64,000 bases of DNA. Origin: Apostichopus japonicus (taxonomy: Eukaryota > Echinodermata > Holothuroidea > Aspidochirotida > Stichopodidae). Shown piece after piece: positions 61,725-64,000 of the stretch; within the stretch, counting starts at the first letter, position 1, and each line of letters opens with the position of its first letter. Position numbers and translations under genes: made by a program. The notes beneath the pieces are model-generated. The model was not told where the DNA came from, did not search any database, and was given only the letters and a program-made list of their open reading frames with translations. Where the stretch lies: the NCBI RefSeq assembly GCF_037975245.1, contig NC_092570.1, forward strand, positions 12,069,001-12,133,000. The letters are read 5' to 3'.

Positions 61725-62105
61725 TATCTCAAAAAGGGAAGCCTGGATAAATCTAATATTTCGTGTTGGAGTACCATTTACATTTAGTAGAAGAAGCCTA
61801 TTGTTTTAGAGGAGGTCATTGGGCAAATTGTGTAAACCTTGTCAAGCACGATATCTCAAGAAGGGAAGCTTGGACTTATCTCATATTCCGTGTGTAGGAG
61901 TACCACATTGCATAGAAGAAGTCCATTGTTTTAAAAGGTCATCAGGGGTCAAATTGTGAAAACCTTGTTAACACGACATCTCAAGATGGAAGCTTGGACC
62001 AATATCATATTTAGTATGTAGTTGTGACACGTTAGGTGCAAGAAGTTGTTTTATGGAAGTCACCAGAGGTCAAATTGTGGAAACTTTCTTTCATAATCTA
62101 CCGTA
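61725..62105 (+). repeat. ~120-bp tandem repeats with CGATATCTCAAGAAGGGAAG motif
   Basis: Units start near 61731, 61848 and 61973 (ACGATATCTC or ACGACATCTC). Each has a GGAAGC(T/C)TGGA motif, a TCATATT or TAATATT word, GTAC or GACAC, AAGAAG and GTCAAATTGTG.AAACCTTG. The last unit passes into TCTACCGTATCTCC. The right part is the reverse complement of 63240-63490. Confidence 0.7.
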
Positions 62106-62337
62106 TCTCCAACCGACCAGACAATTAGATAACGTGTGTTACACCTCATAAGAATGGGGGGGGGGGGGGGGTTGTTGGAAATTAGCTTATGGGCATCCGT
62201 AGATAGTATCAGAGAAGTCGCCCATTGCCTTAACTGTGTCGCTATTTACAAACGACACTGCATACATGTGAATAAAGGTGCTTGTACATAATTGGGTTCG
62301 TAAACACAAAAACCTGAAGCGAAAAATGTTTCGTGTC

Positions 62338-62711
62338 AGAATACCAATACACTTAACGTGGCTTAAGATCTCCAGAATTATTTTTTAATGCATTTCCTAC
62401 ATGCCATGAGTCATAATTCGCAAAATATAGAACAATTTAAGCAGTTCTGAGTCAAATTTGCTGCTAGGTTTTTTGCAAAGGTTTTCACTCGACACCACTT
62501 CCGAGTGGAAGAAAGATGCTCCTTCAACCTGAGATTTCCATTGCGTAAAAGATCGCTTTGATTTAGGCAGTATCTTCCAAAAGCTCCTAGCAGCAACAAC
62601 AGCAAACTTGTCTCAAAACTCCTTAATTGTTGTATATTTTGCAAATTATGACTGATAAGAAATAATTTAGGAGATGTTTTGCCATCTTAAGTGTAGGCCT
62701 ATTGGTATTCT
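62338..62711. repeat. Foldback palindrome, ~130-bp arms and ~117-bp loop
   Basis: The left arm, 62338-62468 (AGAATACCAATACACTTAA to GCTGCTAGG), is the imperfect reverse complement of 62586-62711 (CCTAGCAGCAAC to ATTGGTATTCT). The loop has its own small hairpin (CACTCG...CGAGTG). The 77-codon minus-strand frame at 62411-62644 lies across it and is not credible as a gene. Confidence 0.75.
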
Positions 62712-62999
62712 AACTGTTTTTTCCACGTTGTTGTGTCAACGAACCCAACTTTACCCTACCGTTGCTGGCCTAGACTACATAAAATTACCAATAGGCCTAG
62801 CCAGGTTTGTTCGAGTTGTCCCATAATCACCAACGTGACGAAAGAAGAAAGTTACATTCAAGGCCTAGCTATGTCGAAACTGGTGGACTACATAACTTTA
62901 GATCAACAGCCGATCCAGACGTAGCACGTACGTGAACTTACTCACTGCCAAACTAAGACCGTTTTACACAATTAATTCGAATTGAGTATGGTCATAGTC

Positions 63000-63490
63000 A
63001 AAATATAACTATAGGCAACAGTTAAGTTTCGTAACCTGCGCCTGGTCAATTCCCCAACAAAAACTACATCCAAACCTAGTTTTATTTTTTATTTGGCAGT
63101 GAATCTCGACATTTGCGAAATTACGACGGAAAACTTCCAATAGCACCGCTGTATATACAACTGAATACACCTTTTTGCAAGTAATGTATCAGCGAAAGTA
63201 GGCACCTTATCGACGTGCTGAGATTTATGAGAATTCGTACGTGATTTTTTTTCTACGGAAGCCCATAAGGTAATTTCCAAATGCCAACAGCTGCCTATTC
63301 TTATGAGGTGTAACGCACGTGTTAATTACTAGGCTTGTCGGTGGGAGATACGGTAGATTAAGAAGCAAGGTTTCCACAGTATGGCCTCTGGTGACTCCAA
63401 ATAACCTTTGACCTCTATAAAAACAATATGCTTCCTATACTAAACGTGTCACAACCACACACTAACTATGAGATTGGTGCAAGCTTCCCT
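63000..63490. repeat. Dispersed repeat related to 31.19-31.80 kb and inverted to 61.98-62.20 kb
   Basis: It shares GGCAACAGTTAAG, CTGGTCAATTCCCCAA, TTTCCAAATGCCAACAGC, GGTGGGAGATACGGTAGATT, CAAGGTTTCCACAG and CTGGTGACTCCAAA with 31190-31760. Its right half (63255-63480) is the reverse complement of 61975-62205, so it also forms the outer arm around the 62.5 kb palindrome. Confidence 0.7.
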
Positions 63491-63494
63491 CTTC

Positions 63495-63657
63495 AGATAT
63501 CTGAAATAGAATTTAAGATATCTCGAATTCAATTTCAGATATCTCGAATTGAATTTCAGATATCTGAAATAGAATTTCAGATATCTCGAATTCAATTTCG
63601 GATATCTCGAATTCAATTTCAGATATCTCGAATTCAATTACAGATATCTGAAATTTC
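63495..63657. repeat. 21-bp tandem repeat of GATATC/GAATT words, about 7-8 units
   Basis: The unit alternates CAGATATCTCGAATTCAATT (20 of 21 bases) with a CAGATATCTGAAATAGAATT form. Both are rich in self-complementary words (AGATATCT, GAATTC), so the array can fold on itself. Frames on both strands read through because of the 21-bp period. Confidence 0.85.
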
Positions 63658-63660
63658 CCG

Positions 63661-64000
63661 ATTAAATGTTAAAATGGCTGAAAGTGTCACACCACAAAGT
63701 AATTAATGACTGTTTAAGTGTGTTTTTATTATTATTTATTAACCTGAAATGTCAATGGTCATCAGGTCAAATTTTCAAATGTACAAATTGGGCAATAAAT
63801 AATGAAAATTTCCTCATAAAGGTGAAAAAGTCGTTTATTTCAAGATAAGGAGTGGACGTTTCAAACAAAATATCTCTAAATTTCGAAATACAACTTCGAC
63901 ATTTGCCAAAGAAATTTCAAAATTGCGAGGAAGAAGGCCAAGATTACAACAAGAGCCCAAGGGCACTGTGGTTCCTTGCTTGGGGTATATGAAAATACAC
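63661..64000. other. Unannotated right edge
   Basis: AT-rich, no supported feature. Confidence 0.4.

Overview
The window is animal nuclear DNA: AT-rich, intron-containing, and loaded with satellite, minisatellites and cut-and-paste transposon relics. I saw no prokaryotic operons or phage genes. One gene is recognised with confidence: POLD3, the p66 subunit of DNA polymerase delta, on the + strand in nine coding exons from about 40.34 to 58.92 kb. Its protein and the many short hAT-type elements suit an invertebrate deuterostome, perhaps an echinoderm. That placement is an inference from repeat style and has not been tested.

Layout. 1-27.2 kb is an uninterrupted complex satellite of about 34 monomers, mostly near 780 bp, with higher-order blocks, 470/1090/1390 bp length variants and one nested 1.24 kb hAT insertion (20001-21242). 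27.2-29.8 kb holds splice-consistent candidate exons of an unrecognised minus-strand gene whose downstream side runs towards the satellite. 29.8-40.3 kb is mostly non-coding and carries dispersed repeats: two TTAA-flanked MITEs in opposite orientation, two inverted copies of another repeat and a hAT MITE with a perfect 8-bp target duplication. POLD3 begins at 40339 behind ETS-like and YY1-like sites.

POLD3 introns are very repeat-rich. Intron 1 has a tRNA-derived SINE, a 2.28 kb hAT-like element and a 161-bp tandem duplication. Intron 2 has a 41-bp minisatellite. Intron 3 has a 4.8 kb minisatellite with a 21-bp unit. Intron 4 has a phase-compatible extra terminal exon, a 307-bp hAT MITE and a 69-bp minisatellite. 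Intron 8 has a trinucleotide tract. 59-64 kb, after the gene, holds one orphan exon-like segment, a further hAT element, a foldback palindrome inside a larger inverted repeat, and a 21-bp repeat.

The most unusual structures are the modular satellite, whose monomer lengths differ in steps of about 305 bp, and the potential short POLD3 isoform that would lack the PCNA-binding tail. Most short open frames here are products of the repeats and are not annotated as genes.
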